The translations under genes and the position numbers were made by a program. A DNA stretch of 29,755 nt from Ruminococcus sp. UBA4383. GTDB taxonomy: Bacteria > Bacillota > Clostridia > Oscillospirales > Ruminococcaceae. Location of the stretch: the NCBI GenBank assembly GCA_002389995.1, contig DGRR01000141.1, forward strand, positions 484 to 30,238. The letters run 5' to 3'. The notes under the pieces are model-generated. The model saw nothing but the letters and a program-made list of their open reading frames with translations, was not told where the DNA came from and ran no database searches. Of the stretch, positions 1 through 7,257 are shown in pieces (the first letter of the stretch is position 1; each line of letters begins with the position of its first letter).

Positions 1-1239
1 GACGGTCTCGACCTCTCCGCTATCGGTGACTATGACGGATTTGTTCACGTTACACCCGATGAAATAGGCTTGCAGTATAAACCCAATATGGGCAGTACCT
101 CCGCTATTGCAGTATGCGCTCAAAATACCGATGTATGGGCAAGAATTGCCGAGGGCGACAACGGTGCAGGATACTATACCACCGACAGGGGCAAGACTTG
201 GAATGAGTTCAGTCCCGCTGTAAAGGGCGGTAAACTCGCTATCGCTGAAATAAAGGAAGGTACTTACCGTATATTTAATACAGGCAAAGATGACGGCGGT
301 GTTTCCTATTCTGATGACTGGGGCAAGACATGGAGCAAGTGCGACGGTATCCCCTCACAGTACGGCTCAAAATCCACTATGCTCTTTATTGAACCCGATG
401 ACCCGAATACTGTCTATGCATACGCTACATACTATAATTCTTCATGGTTCTATTCAAAAACTGCTCCTGATGCTTCCGATGCTCAGTATAAATTCTGCGT
501 AAGTACAGACGGCGGCAAAACTTTCACTTCAACCGATATCTGTATGTATGACCAGTGCGACAGCGCAGGACGTATAGCTTACCTTGAAAAAGGTCACGTT
601 ATCCTCGGAGGTGGCTGGTACGGTATGTATGATGCAAAAATTGACGGCTCAAAAGTTACTGTTACAAAACTCGACAATATACACTACTGCAAAACTGTCG
701 GCTACGGCGCACCCGAAAAAGAAGGCGGCATAAATACTCTCTATATGTACGGCAAACCTCAGGAATCTGACCCCGAAGGTATCTACCGCTCAACTGACGG
801 CGGCAAAAACTGGGACTGCATTAATACAGACCATATCTACGGCGGTACAGGAAACGGTAACTTCCTCGTAGGTGATATGGACGAATTTGGTAAGGTTTAT
901 ATGTCAACTGTCGGCTGCGGTATCGTTTACGGTATGCTCTCAGATGCTCCTCAGCCTTCAACTAAACCAGATGACAAACCTACTGATGCTCCCGCAGATG
1001 ATATCCTCTATGGTGATGCAAATGTTGACAAGAAAGTTACTATCTCTGATACTGTTGCAATTTTGCAGTCTATCGCAAATTCAAGCAAGTATGGTCTTTC
1101 AAAACAGGGTGCATTGAATGCTGACTGCGTTGATAACGGAAATGGTGTAACAGGTCAGGACGCAGCAGGTGTACAGCTTATTGATGCACAGGTTATTTCA
1201 CAGTCGGATTTACCGATAAAAAGTTCTCAGCTTAAATAA
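1..1239 (+). CDS. Dockerin-containing GH74-type xyloglucanase, C-terminal part
   Basis: The gene is cut by the left edge; the frame is open from base 1 and ends at TAA 1237-1239. The visible part starts with SAIGDYDGFVH, which resembles the conserved start of the second propeller region of GH74 xyloglucanases. Four Asp-box (BNR) motifs follow: TTDRGKTW, SDDWGKTW, STDGGKTF and STDGGKNW, as expected of a beta-propeller hydrolase. A Pro/Thr/Asp linker then leads to a type I dockerin with two calcium loops, DANVDKKVTISD and a second loop DNGNGVTGQD. The family cleaves xyloglucan; the dockerin would dock the enzyme onto a scaffoldin cohesin at the cell surface. Signal peptide and N-terminal propeller lie outside the window. 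The dockerin call is firm; the GH74 assignment rests on half a protein, and another BNR-type glycosidase is possible. Confidence 0.85.
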   Translation, partial: DGLDLSAIGDYDGFVHVTPDEIGLQYKPNMGSTSAIAVCAQNTDVWARIAEGDNGAGYYTTDRGKTWNEFSPAVKGGKLAIAEIKEGTYRIFNTGKDDGGVSYSDDWGKTWSKCDGIPSQYGSKSTMLFIEPDDPNTVYAYATYYNSSWFYSKTAPDASDAQYKFCVSTDGGKTFTSTDICMYDQCDSAGRIAYLEKGHVILGGGWYGMYDAKIDGSKVTVTKLDNIHYCKTVGYGAPEKEGGINTLYMYGKPQESDPEGIYRSTDGGKNWDCINTDHIYGGTGNGNFLVGDMDEFGKVYMSTVGCGIVYGMLSDAPQPSTKPDDKPTDAPADDILYGDANVDKKVTISDTVAILQSIANSSKYGLSKQGALNADCVDNGNGVTGQDAAGVQLIDAQVISQSDLPIKSSQLK

Positions 1240-1245
1240 TCATTA

Positions 1246-1276
1246 AAAAAAGCTGTCCGCTATGGACAGCTTTTTT
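1246..1276. terminator. Bidirectional terminator between convergent genes
   Basis: AAAAAAGCTGTCC (1246-1258), a 5-base loop, and the complementary arm GGACAGCTTTTTT (1264-1276). Because the stem is flanked by A and T runs it can stop transcription from both sides. The minus-strand radC-like gene has its stop codon at 1275-1277, inside the outer end of the stem. Confidence 0.9.
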
Positions 1277-1916
1277 ATTTGTAAGCATAACCTTTGACCT
1301 GCGGAAATATATTTTCATCACAGATATCTTTCATTGATATGCTTTTATCTTTTCCTACAATTATATGGTCTATAACGGTTATATCCAGAATCCCCATAGC
1401 TTTTACAAGTTTATGGGTATAGAACATATCATTTGATGACGGTTCGGGATTTCCTGACGGGTGATTGTGTGCGATAAGCATATATTTTGCATCTTTATGC
1501 ATAACCGCAGTATCTGCAAACTGTCTGCAAACAGATGAAACACTGTTTCTGTCACCATAGGAAATAAGCTTGCTGTCAAGCACACAGAAATTCTTGTCAA
1601 GAACGACTGTTTTTATCAGTTCCTGAATATATCCTCTGAGACAATTTTCAAAATATTTTTTTGCATAGTCAGTGCCTTTTATATATTTTGTGACTGTTTT
1701 CTCAGCGTTGCATTTTCTGTTTATAGCTGAGACAACTCCTATAAGTACGGCTGTCTGTTCCCGCATATGTATGTCTCTCGGATAAAAAATCCTGTCTGAA
1801 TCAAGAATTGAATTTATATTTCCGTAATTGGACAGCATTTCACTGCATATTCTTTCTGCATCAGGTTCTTTTTCGGAAAAACTTATCAGTTGTTTAAGAA
1901 ATTCTTTTTCGTCCAT
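1275..1916 (-). CDS. RadC-family JAB/MPN protein with intact JAMM motif
   Basis: A 213-residue protein of the RadC family. The C-terminal half carries a complete JAMM metal site: His150-x-His152 in AHNHPSGNPEPSSND, then Ser160 and Asp163, with Glu99 as the likely upstream acid. Family members have a zinc-hydrolase fold; despite the name, a DNA-repair role is not established, and many sit in mobile or competence loci. The N-terminal 65 residues are a weak match to the helix-hairpin-helix region of RadC. The ATG at 1914-1916 has GAGGAG (1921-1926) four bases upstream, and that site overlaps the stop codon of the preceding gene. It is the last gene of the rqcH operon. It is a diverged paralogue of its neighbour at 1925-2605. 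Confidence 0.85.
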   Translation of the reverse strand: MDEKEFLKQLISFSEKEPDAERICSEMLSNYGNINSILDSDRIFYPRDIHMREQTAVLIGVVSAINRKCNAEKTVTKYIKGTDYAKKYFENCLRGYIQELIKTVVLDKNFCVLDSKLISYGDRNSVSSVCRQFADTAVMHKDAKYMLIAHNHPSGNPEPSSNDMFYTHKLVKAMGILDITVIDHIIVGKDKSISMKDICDENIFPQVKGYAYK

Positions 1917-1924
1917 AAAACTCC

Positions 1925-2605
1925 TCAGAAATATTTATCAGGGGAAAAACCGTTTTCCATAATTGAATAAACCACTTCCCCTGAACATATAAAGCAGTCT
2001 TTGAGAGTTATATCGAATATACTCAAATTTTCAGAAAAAAACTGCACTATATTGTAATCGGTATATGTAGGAAAATAATTTCCTTTGCTGTGATTTATAC
2101 CTGCTACAATATGGTGCATATTCTTTTCCAGTAACTTTCTTGCGATTAAATTTACAGGGATTTCACCTTCAGTAAAAATATTTGTGGGAATACATATTCT
2201 GTCAATTATTCTGTATCTCTGTTCTGTACTTACAATCAGACATACATCTGAATCCACATTCCGAAAATAATCTGAATAATACTCTTTCAGACTTTTATTT
2301 TCAGTAAACATTTCGTTGTCAGACTTTCCGAATTTTCTCATAAATTCACCGACAAAAGCTATTTTTTCAGATGTTTTCTGATTTATTCCGTTTACTTTCA
2401 TGAGTTCAGACGTATCCGCACTGAAAACGCCTGAAATACTTCCGAAAGAATTTATAAGTTCATGGGCGATATTATTTGTATTTGCGACAGGTATGCAGTA
2501 AAACAGAAGCATCTCAATAAGTTCATGGTCACATAAACTTTCTGCATGACCTTTTAAAAATTTTTCACGCATTCTTTTCCTGTGACCTGCATGAATATTT
2601 TTCAT
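1925..2605 (-). CDS. RadC-like protein with degenerate JAMM site
   Basis: A 226-residue protein with the full RadC layout: an N-terminal helix-hairpin-helix domain (about 1-90, including HELIEMLLFY and MKVNGINQKTSEKIA) and a C-terminal JAB fold (about 100-220). The metal site is eroded. Where RadC has HNHPSG...PSxxD this protein has GINHSKGNYFPTYTD, so the first His is Ile170 and the Ser is Thr180, while His172 and Asp183 remain. The upstream catalytic Glu also seems absent. It is probably not a metallohydrolase and may be a binding partner or regulator of the intact paralogue encoded next. The ATG at 2603-2605 follows GAGGTG at 2611-2616, which overlaps the stop codon of the upstream regulator gene, so the two are translationally close. 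Confidence 0.8.
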   Translation of the reverse strand: MKNIHAGHRKRMREKFLKGHAESLCDHELIEMLLFYCIPVANTNNIAHELINSFGSISGVFSADTSELMKVNGINQKTSEKIAFVGEFMRKFGKSDNEMFTENKSLKEYYSDYFRNVDSDVCLIVSTEQRYRIIDRICIPTNIFTEGEIPVNLIARKLLEKNMHHIVAGINHSKGNYFPTYTDYNIVQFFSENLSIFDITLKDCFICSGEVVYSIMENGFSPDKYF

Positions 2606-2614
2606 TGATACACC

Positions 2615-3385
2615 TCATTTTTTCCTGTAAGTTGTGGGAGTTACCCCGACTATTTTTTTGAACTGCCGCATAAAATGTTCCTCATTGTCATAACCGCACA
2701 TAGCGGCAACCTGAGAAACAGTGCAGGCTGTTTCGCTGAGTATTTCCTTAGCTTTTTCGATTTTGCCGCTTATTACGTCTGACATACACGAAACCCCGAA
2801 AATTTCCTTATAGATATGCTGGAAATAAGACCTTGACATATTGACATCTGCCGCCATAAGGTCAACATTCCATTTTTTCTGGGGATTGCGGTATATTTTC
2901 TCACGCAGTTCAACGAGTGCGCTGTAATAAGGGTCAGCAGTCTGGCGGACAGTTTCTCTTATATTGCAGTCGTCAAAGGCTTTTATTATGACGGTTTTCA
3001 GCAATAAATTGAGCATTTTTATACGTCTGCCGCCTGCCGAATAATATTCTTCCGTGATATTCCTCATAAGCTGGGCTATGATTTCACTGTCACTGAATAA
3101 TACAGGGTGATTGAATATGACATCAGCTTCGGCAAATTCGTTTTCATTTTCCGTTCTGAAAATTATCCAGTCAAATATAAAAAATCCGTCCGAATAAAAT
3201 TTTATTTCTGCGCTGTCATCATAGAGTATAATTGTATTTTCGGGACATTCAGTTTCATACCCCGCAAAACAGGCTGTAAAGCGGCTTTTCGCAAACAAAA
3301 GCATATAGCTGTCTTTTTCGGGCATAAATGAACAGATATAGTCTTTTTCATAAACTGAATCATAGCCGAGAGATTTTATATTCAT
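2615..3385 (-). CDS. AraC-family transcriptional regulator
   Basis: 256 residues. The C-terminal ~100 residues (from about 160) form the double helix-turn-helix DNA-binding domain of AraC/XylS proteins: VDLMAADVNMSRSYFQHIYKEIFG is helix-turn-helix one, and CTVSQVAAMCGYDNEEHFMRQFKKIVGVTPTTYRKK carries the family signature. The N-terminal 140 residues are a plausible cupin-like sensor domain with no identifiable ligand. Its ATG (3383-3385) shares four bases (ATGA) with the rqcH stop codon, so the pair is translationally coupled. The target genes cannot be read from the sequence; no inverted repeat stands out at the operon promoter. An AraC regulator inside an operon for ribosome rescue and RadC proteins is unusual. 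Confidence 0.92.
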   Translation of the reverse strand: MNIKSLGYDSVYEKDYICSFMPEKDSYMLLFAKSRFTACFAGYETECPENTIILYDDSAEIKFYSDGFFIFDWIIFRTENENEFAEADVIFNHPVLFSDSEIIAQLMRNITEEYYSAGGRRIKMLNLLLKTVIIKAFDDCNIRETVRQTADPYYSALVELREKIYRNPQKKWNVDLMAADVNMSRSYFQHIYKEIFGVSCMSDVISGKIEKAKEILSETACTVSQVAAMCGYDNEEHFMRQFKKIVGVTPTTYRKK

Positions 3386-5133
3386 ACTTTCAGTTTCTGT
3401 TCGAGTTCGGTATCGGGTTTCACGAAAGCTGTTTTATAATTTGTAAATATAACTTTCCCCGGTTTTGCGCCTGTGGGTTTTTTGACATATTTTGCAAGGC
3501 AATAGTCCACGGGTACGAGGTCGGAATTTCTTCCCCTGCTGTTGACTGCGGCTATGACTGCGGCTTCCTCAATAGTTTTATCGGGGGGATTCTGACCGTC
3601 TGTTACTATTATGACATGAGAGCCTGTTATACCTTGCGTATGCAGCCACATATCCGATTTTTCGGCAAATTTCAGCGAAAGTTTATCATTCTGGATATTG
3701 TTTCTTCCGACAAGAATTGTAAATCCGTCAGTAGATTTATATTCAAGCGGAGGGAGAGCTTTCGGCGGTTTTGACTTTGTATTCCCTGAGCGGACATATC
3801 CCTGCTGTGAAAGTTCAAGGCGGAGCTGAGTTATATCGTTTTCGGATTCTGCTCTTGTAAGAGAATCAAAAACGCTGTCGAGGTACTGTAATTCCTCCTC
3901 GCCTTTCTGAATCTGTTCGGCAAGTTTTTTCTCAGCAGTAACGCATTTTCTGTATTCGTTGTAATATTTCTGGGCATTCTGGGAGGGAGTTTTTCTCATA
4001 TCAAGGGATATTTCGACAGTCGGACAGTTTTCGTCATAGAAATTTTCCGCCTGTACAGAGGTATCGCCCTTTTGTATACGGTAGATATTTGCCGAAATAA
4101 GGTCACCGCAAAGCTTATAATATTCTTTTTTCTCACAGTCGGCAAGTTCGCCTTTCTGTACGGAAATTCTTCTGGCAGTGCGTTCAGTGAGATTCACAAG
4201 TAATTTAAAGAGGTCATTTGCCCTTTGTTTTGTACGGACAGTTCTGTCACGCTCAAAGTAAAAATAATCAAGAAGTTCCGATGCACCACGGATTTCTTTT
4301 GTATACATAAGCGTTCCGAACTGCGAAAGACGTATAATTGAAAAATCCTTCAATATGCCGTCCTTGTCCTTCACCACGCTGAAACAGCAGTTTCCTGAAA
4401 CAAGCTGTTCCTTGGTCTGTTTGATTATGAATAAAAGTCTGTCAAGCTGGTCAGGTGTTATGCTTCCGCTCTCGATATGCGTTCCTCTGCCTGCGAAAAA
4501 AGTCCATTCACGGGCGAGTATCGGGGAAATTCCCTCAAATACACGGATAAGTGCCTTTGAAAGTTCCGCATTTTCCGTCATATTTATGCGTTCCCTTATT
4601 TCATCGGGGGAGGCATCAAGAAAACAAAGTCTTTCATCTCTCGGCGGAAATTCATATTTCATACCCGGAAGCACAAGTCTTTCACGGGATATATCCTCGT
4701 TCACTCTTTTTAAGCTGTCAACGACTTTTCCGTTATGGTCGATGATTATTAAATTTGAATATCTTCCCATTATTTCACACGCAAGCGTTACGGTTACTAT
4801 ATCACCGAGTTCATTCACGCACTCAAAATCAAGGAATAAAATTCTTTCAAGACCGTCCTGACGTATATTGAGAAGCTTACCGTTTCCGATACGTTTTCTC
4901 AGAAGCATACAGAACATGGGCGGTGTCTGCGGGTTATCTATATTTTTTTCGGTGATATGTATTCTTGCACTTCCTGCATTTGTTGAGATATACAATTTTT
5001 TACCGCCTTGTCTTGTGCGGACTGAAATAATAATCTCCTCACGGGAGGGCTGATGTATTTTTTCAACTCTGCCCCCTATAAGCGGTACAAGCTCATTTTT
5101 TACAGCATAGAGAAAAGCTCCGTCAAGTGACAT
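3382..5133 (-). CDS. rqcH: Rqc2-type ribosome quality control factor RqcH (NFACT protein)
   Basis: 583 residues, the normal length for bacterial NFACT proteins, once called fibronectin-binding protein FbpA. In Bacillus, RqcH binds 50S subunits blocked with peptidyl-tRNA and adds C-terminal alanine tails that mark the nascent chain for proteolysis. The N-terminal NFACT-N domain begins MSLDGAFLYAVKNELVPLIGG and contains ACEIMGRYSNLIIID. A coiled coil spans about 290-440, and the C-terminal NFACT-R (DUF814) domain includes LVGRNNIQNDKLSLK and DMWLHTQGITGSHVII. The ATG (5131-5133) has GGAGGG at 5139-5144, spacing five. It is the first gene of an operon with the AraC-type gene and the two radC-type genes, driven by a strong promoter at 5154-5182. 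Confidence 0.93.
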   Translation of the reverse strand: MSLDGAFLYAVKNELVPLIGGRVEKIHQPSREEIIISVRTRQGGKKLYISTNAGSARIHITEKNIDNPQTPPMFCMLLRKRIGNGKLLNIRQDGLERILFLDFECVNELGDIVTVTLACEIMGRYSNLIIIDHNGKVVDSLKRVNEDISRERLVLPGMKYEFPPRDERLCFLDASPDEIRERINMTENAELSKALIRVFEGISPILAREWTFFAGRGTHIESGSITPDQLDRLLFIIKQTKEQLVSGNCCFSVVKDKDGILKDFSIIRLSQFGTLMYTKEIRGASELLDYFYFERDRTVRTKQRANDLFKLLVNLTERTARRISVQKGELADCEKKEYYKLCGDLISANIYRIQKGDTSVQAENFYDENCPTVEISLDMRKTPSQNAQKYYNEYRKCVTAEKKLAEQIQKGEEELQYLDSVFDSLTRAESENDITQLRLELSQQGYVRSGNTKSKPPKALPPLEYKSTDGFTILVGRNNIQNDKLSLKFAEKSDMWLHTQGITGSHVIIVTDGQNPPDKTIEEAAVIAAVNSRGRNSDLVPVDYCLAKYVKKPTGAKPGKVIFTNYKTAFVKPDTELEQKLKV

Positions 5134-5153
5134 ATTGACCCTCCTTGAAATTC

Positions 5154-5182
5154 ATTATAGCATACATTTCTGATGCCGTCAA
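5154..5182 (-). promoter_or_regulatory. SigA-type promoter of the rqcH operon
   Basis: On the minus strand, -35 TTGACG (5182-5177), a 17-base spacer and -10 TATAAT (5159-5154). Transcription would start near 5147, giving a very short leader of about 14 bases before the rqcH ATG. Confidence 0.8.
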
Positions 5183-5231
5183 TAATTTTGAGTTAAGAAT
5201 TTTATGTTTTTAAAGATATCGGATACTTTGA

Positions 5232-6665
5232 TTAAATATATTCACAGGGGTCTGTTGAATTTTCTGATATTTCAACATCGAGATACGGGAATTTTTCTTC
5301 AAGCACACACCTGAGTTCTTCAAGGACAATATTTTCTGTATGGAAATGACCGCAGTCAAAAACAGTTATTTTTCCGTTGTTTATTGAATCTATCCATACA
5401 TCATGCTTTACATCGCCTGTTATGAGTGCATCGCAGTTTTTTTCGAGTGCAAGGGAAAGCATTGAACCGCCTGAACCTGAACAGAATCCGATTCTTCTGA
5501 TAAGCGGAGAATTATTATTTGTCATTCTTACATATTTACAGCCGAAAATATCCTTTAATTTTCTGCCGAAATCCCTTGCGGGTATTTTTTCATCAAGTTC
5601 AACTATCCAGCCGAGATTGTTTTCTTTGCCGATTTCCTCAAAGGGTTCGGTATTTTTTACATTGAAATTATTCTTCAGTTTTTCGAGAATAATGCCATTA
5701 GTTCCGCCCTCTGCAATATCAAGGTTTGTATGCATACATATTGCGGAAATATCACGGCTTACAAGTTCATACACGGGAGTAAATTTCCTGATGTTTTTAA
5801 GGGCATGAAATATTACAGGGTGATGCGATATGATAAGCCCTGCACCTTTGCAGTCCGCCTCACATATTACGGGACAGGTTATATCAAGCGAAAGAAGTAC
5901 CGTTGAACATTCCTCCTCACTGCCCTCAGTGAGAAAGCCTGAATTATCCCAGTTTTCCTGCAAATCAAAGGGATATAATTCATTGAGATAATTATATATA
6001 TCCCTGATTCTGATATTTTCCCAGCCGTGTTTTACTTTGCATGAAAGTGCATGATAATGGACAGCTTCCCTGTGATTTCCTGATTTTTCGAGGTTAAGGC
6101 TTATTTTTTCAAGTCTTTCAGACTCTTTGCTACGGTATTCGTCATCTTCAAAAAATCCTGCATAGGCTTCCGCCTCCGTAAGATATTTAAAATCGGAATT
6201 GTATTCGGCACACATAACTATATATGTTTTGTCGCTGTCCCTTACTATTTTTTCCGAAATTATTTTAAATCCGTAATCATATATTTTTTTACGCAGTATT
6301 TCGGGCTTTGTCATGGGCTGTAATATAAATCTGATGTTCTGTATATCATCAGTATCAGCCCTGCCTATTATATCAGCGATAGTTTCGCCGCCCATTCCTG
6401 CTATGATTACATCACTTACATCATCAAGAGGAATTTTTTCAAGTCCGTCCGACAGGATAAGTTCAACTTTATCGGAAACACCGTATTTTTCAACAGTTTT
6501 CCTTGCTGATTCAAGCGGACCTTCGTTTATATCTGATGCGATTACTTTTTTACATTTTCCTGATTTTACAAGTTCAGCCGCAAGGTATGCATGGTCAGTT
6601 CCCACATCGCAGACTATACCGTTTCCCTTTACAGATTCCATACAGGTTTTAAGACGTATATCCAT
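5232..6665 (-). CDS. Fusion of tRNA m1A22 methyltransferase (TrmK) and Nif3-like metal protein
   Basis: 477 residues made of two normally separate proteins. Residues 1 to about 215 match TrmK, which methylates N1 of A22 in tRNA: SAM-binding CDVGTDHAYLAAEL (19-32), acidic ASDIN, and IIAGMGGE (87-94). Residues about 216-477 match the Nif3/YqfO family: ENWDNSGF, the metal ligands HHP (281-283), MHTNLD (311-316), and a late CGHFHTE. Nif3-family proteins bind two metal ions; their activity is uncertain. In Bacillus the two genes (yqfN and yqfO) are adjacent, which explains how a fusion could arise. No stop or frameshift separates the halves. The ATG at 6663-6665 has only a weak GAGAGA-like ribosome site. 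The zinc-ribbon gene lies 62 bases upstream, with a weak terminator between. Confidence 0.9.
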   Translation of the reverse strand: MDIRLKTCMESVKGNGIVCDVGTDHAYLAAELVKSGKCKKVIASDINEGPLESARKTVEKYGVSDKVELILSDGLEKIPLDDVSDVIIAGMGGETIADIIGRADTDDIQNIRFILQPMTKPEILRKKIYDYGFKIISEKIVRDSDKTYIVMCAEYNSDFKYLTEAEAYAGFFEDDEYRSKESERLEKISLNLEKSGNHREAVHYHALSCKVKHGWENIRIRDIYNYLNELYPFDLQENWDNSGFLTEGSEEECSTVLLSLDITCPVICEADCKGAGLIISHHPVIFHALKNIRKFTPVYELVSRDISAICMHTNLDIAEGGTNGIILEKLKNNFNVKNTEPFEEIGKENNLGWIVELDEKIPARDFGRKLKDIFGCKYVRMTNNNSPLIRRIGFCSGSGGSMLSLALEKNCDALITGDVKHDVWIDSINNGKITVFDCGHFHTENIVLEELRCVLEEKFPYLDVEISENSTDPCEYI

Positions 6666-6694
6666 GAAAATCTCTCACTTTCCGCATAAAATAC

Positions 6695-6720
6695 GAACCA
6701 CAGTTTTTATGCTGCGGTTC
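6695..6720 (-). terminator. Weak terminator or attenuator after the zinc-ribbon gene
   Basis: On the minus strand GAACCGCAG (6720-6712) pairs with CTGTGGTTC (6703-6695), nine pairs including one G-U, followed by the moderately T-rich GTATTTTATG. Termination would be partial, so some read-through into trmK-nif3 is likely. Confidence 0.5.
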
Positions 6721-6727
6721 GGTAATA

Positions 6728-7003
6728 TTATTCTTCGTTAAGTTTTGCGTAACAGTCGCTGCAATAAACAGGTCTGCCGCCTCTGGGTTCAAAGGGAACT
6801 TTCGCTTCTTTTCCGCAGGCAGCACATACGCCTGTATAGAAGGTTCTTTCGCCTCTGCCTGAATTTTTCTTTGCTGCACGGCAGTTCTTGCATCTTTTAG
6901 GTTCGTTCTGCAAACCTTTTTCAGCAAAATATTCCTGTTCGCCTGCGGTAAAGGTAAATTCGCTTCCGCAGTCTTTACAGACCAGTGTTTTGTCTTCGTA
7001 CAT
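6728..7003 (-). CDS. Small double zinc-ribbon protein
   Basis: 91 residues with four CxxC knuckles: Cys9/12, Cys38/41, Cys60/63 and Cys81/84, enough for two zinc ions. It resembles the uncharacterised CxxC-x(n)-CxxC zinc-ribbon family found in many Clostridia and other bacteria (often named 'zinc-ribbon domain containing protein'). The middle is basic (KKNSGRGER), so nucleic acid binding is possible but not shown. The ATG at 7001-7003 has GAGGT at 7012-7016, spacing eight. A longer frame in another phase overlaps this gene but lacks family features. It follows the tRNA-like element by about 25 bases and may be transcribed with it. Confidence 0.8.
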   Translation of the reverse strand: MYEDKTLVCKDCGSEFTFTAGEQEYFAEKGLQNEPKRCKNCRAAKKNSGRGERTFYTGVCAACGKEAKVPFEPRGGRPVYCSDCYAKLNEE

Positions 7004-7030
7004 TTTGATATACCTCGCTTAATTATATTG

Positions 7031-7097
7031 TACCCTGACAGGACTCGCACCTGCATCTCTGATAAAAATATCAACGCTCTTTTTAAGCTACACGGTC
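7031..7097 (-). tRNA. tRNA-like element, degenerate or non-canonical
   Basis: Read on the minus strand, 67 bases fold as a cloverleaf: acceptor GACCGTG with CAGGGTA (5 of 7 pairs), TA linker, D stem GCTT/GAGC with a loop of only five A, anticodon stem TTGAT/ATCAG with a six-base loop ATTTTT, a four-base variable loop, and T stem GCAGG/CCTGT with loop TGCGAGT. The order and arm lengths are those of a tRNA. The D loop lacks the GG pair, the T loop has G in place of the conserved U55, the anticodon loop is one base short, and no CCA is encoded. The anticodon would be near UUU (Lys) but cannot be assigned. It may be a decaying tRNA gene or an unusual tRNA-like RNA. Confidence 0.45.
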
Positions 7098-7221
7098 ATT
7101 TCAATCTGATGAGTCTTTTTTCATGAATATACAAAGCATATCTCTGCGAAACAGATTCTCTCAAATTGAAATTACTCTCTTGCAAGATATTATCTGACAT
7201 TCAGTCATCAATTATAATGTC

Positions 7222-7247
7222 CTCCGACCTGTGTGGACAGGTCGGAG
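7222..7247 (-). other. Perfect 10-bp hairpin behind the coiled-coil gene, possible weak terminator
   Basis: CTCCGACCTG (7222-7231), a six-base loop, then CAGGTCGGAG (7238-7247), ten bases past the stop codon of the gene at 7258. The stem is strong, but the downstream minus-strand sequence GACATTATAAT is not a proper U tract, so it may protect the 3' end rather than terminate. The remaining bases between 7098 and 7257 show no gene. Confidence 0.55.
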
Positions 7248-7257
7248 AAATAATTAT

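Noticed and set aside
6649..7074. Longer minus-strand open frame overlapping the zinc-ribbon gene
   Set aside because: It runs through the tRNA-like element and in another phase of the zinc-ribbon gene, which has the four CxxC motifs and a proper ribosome site.
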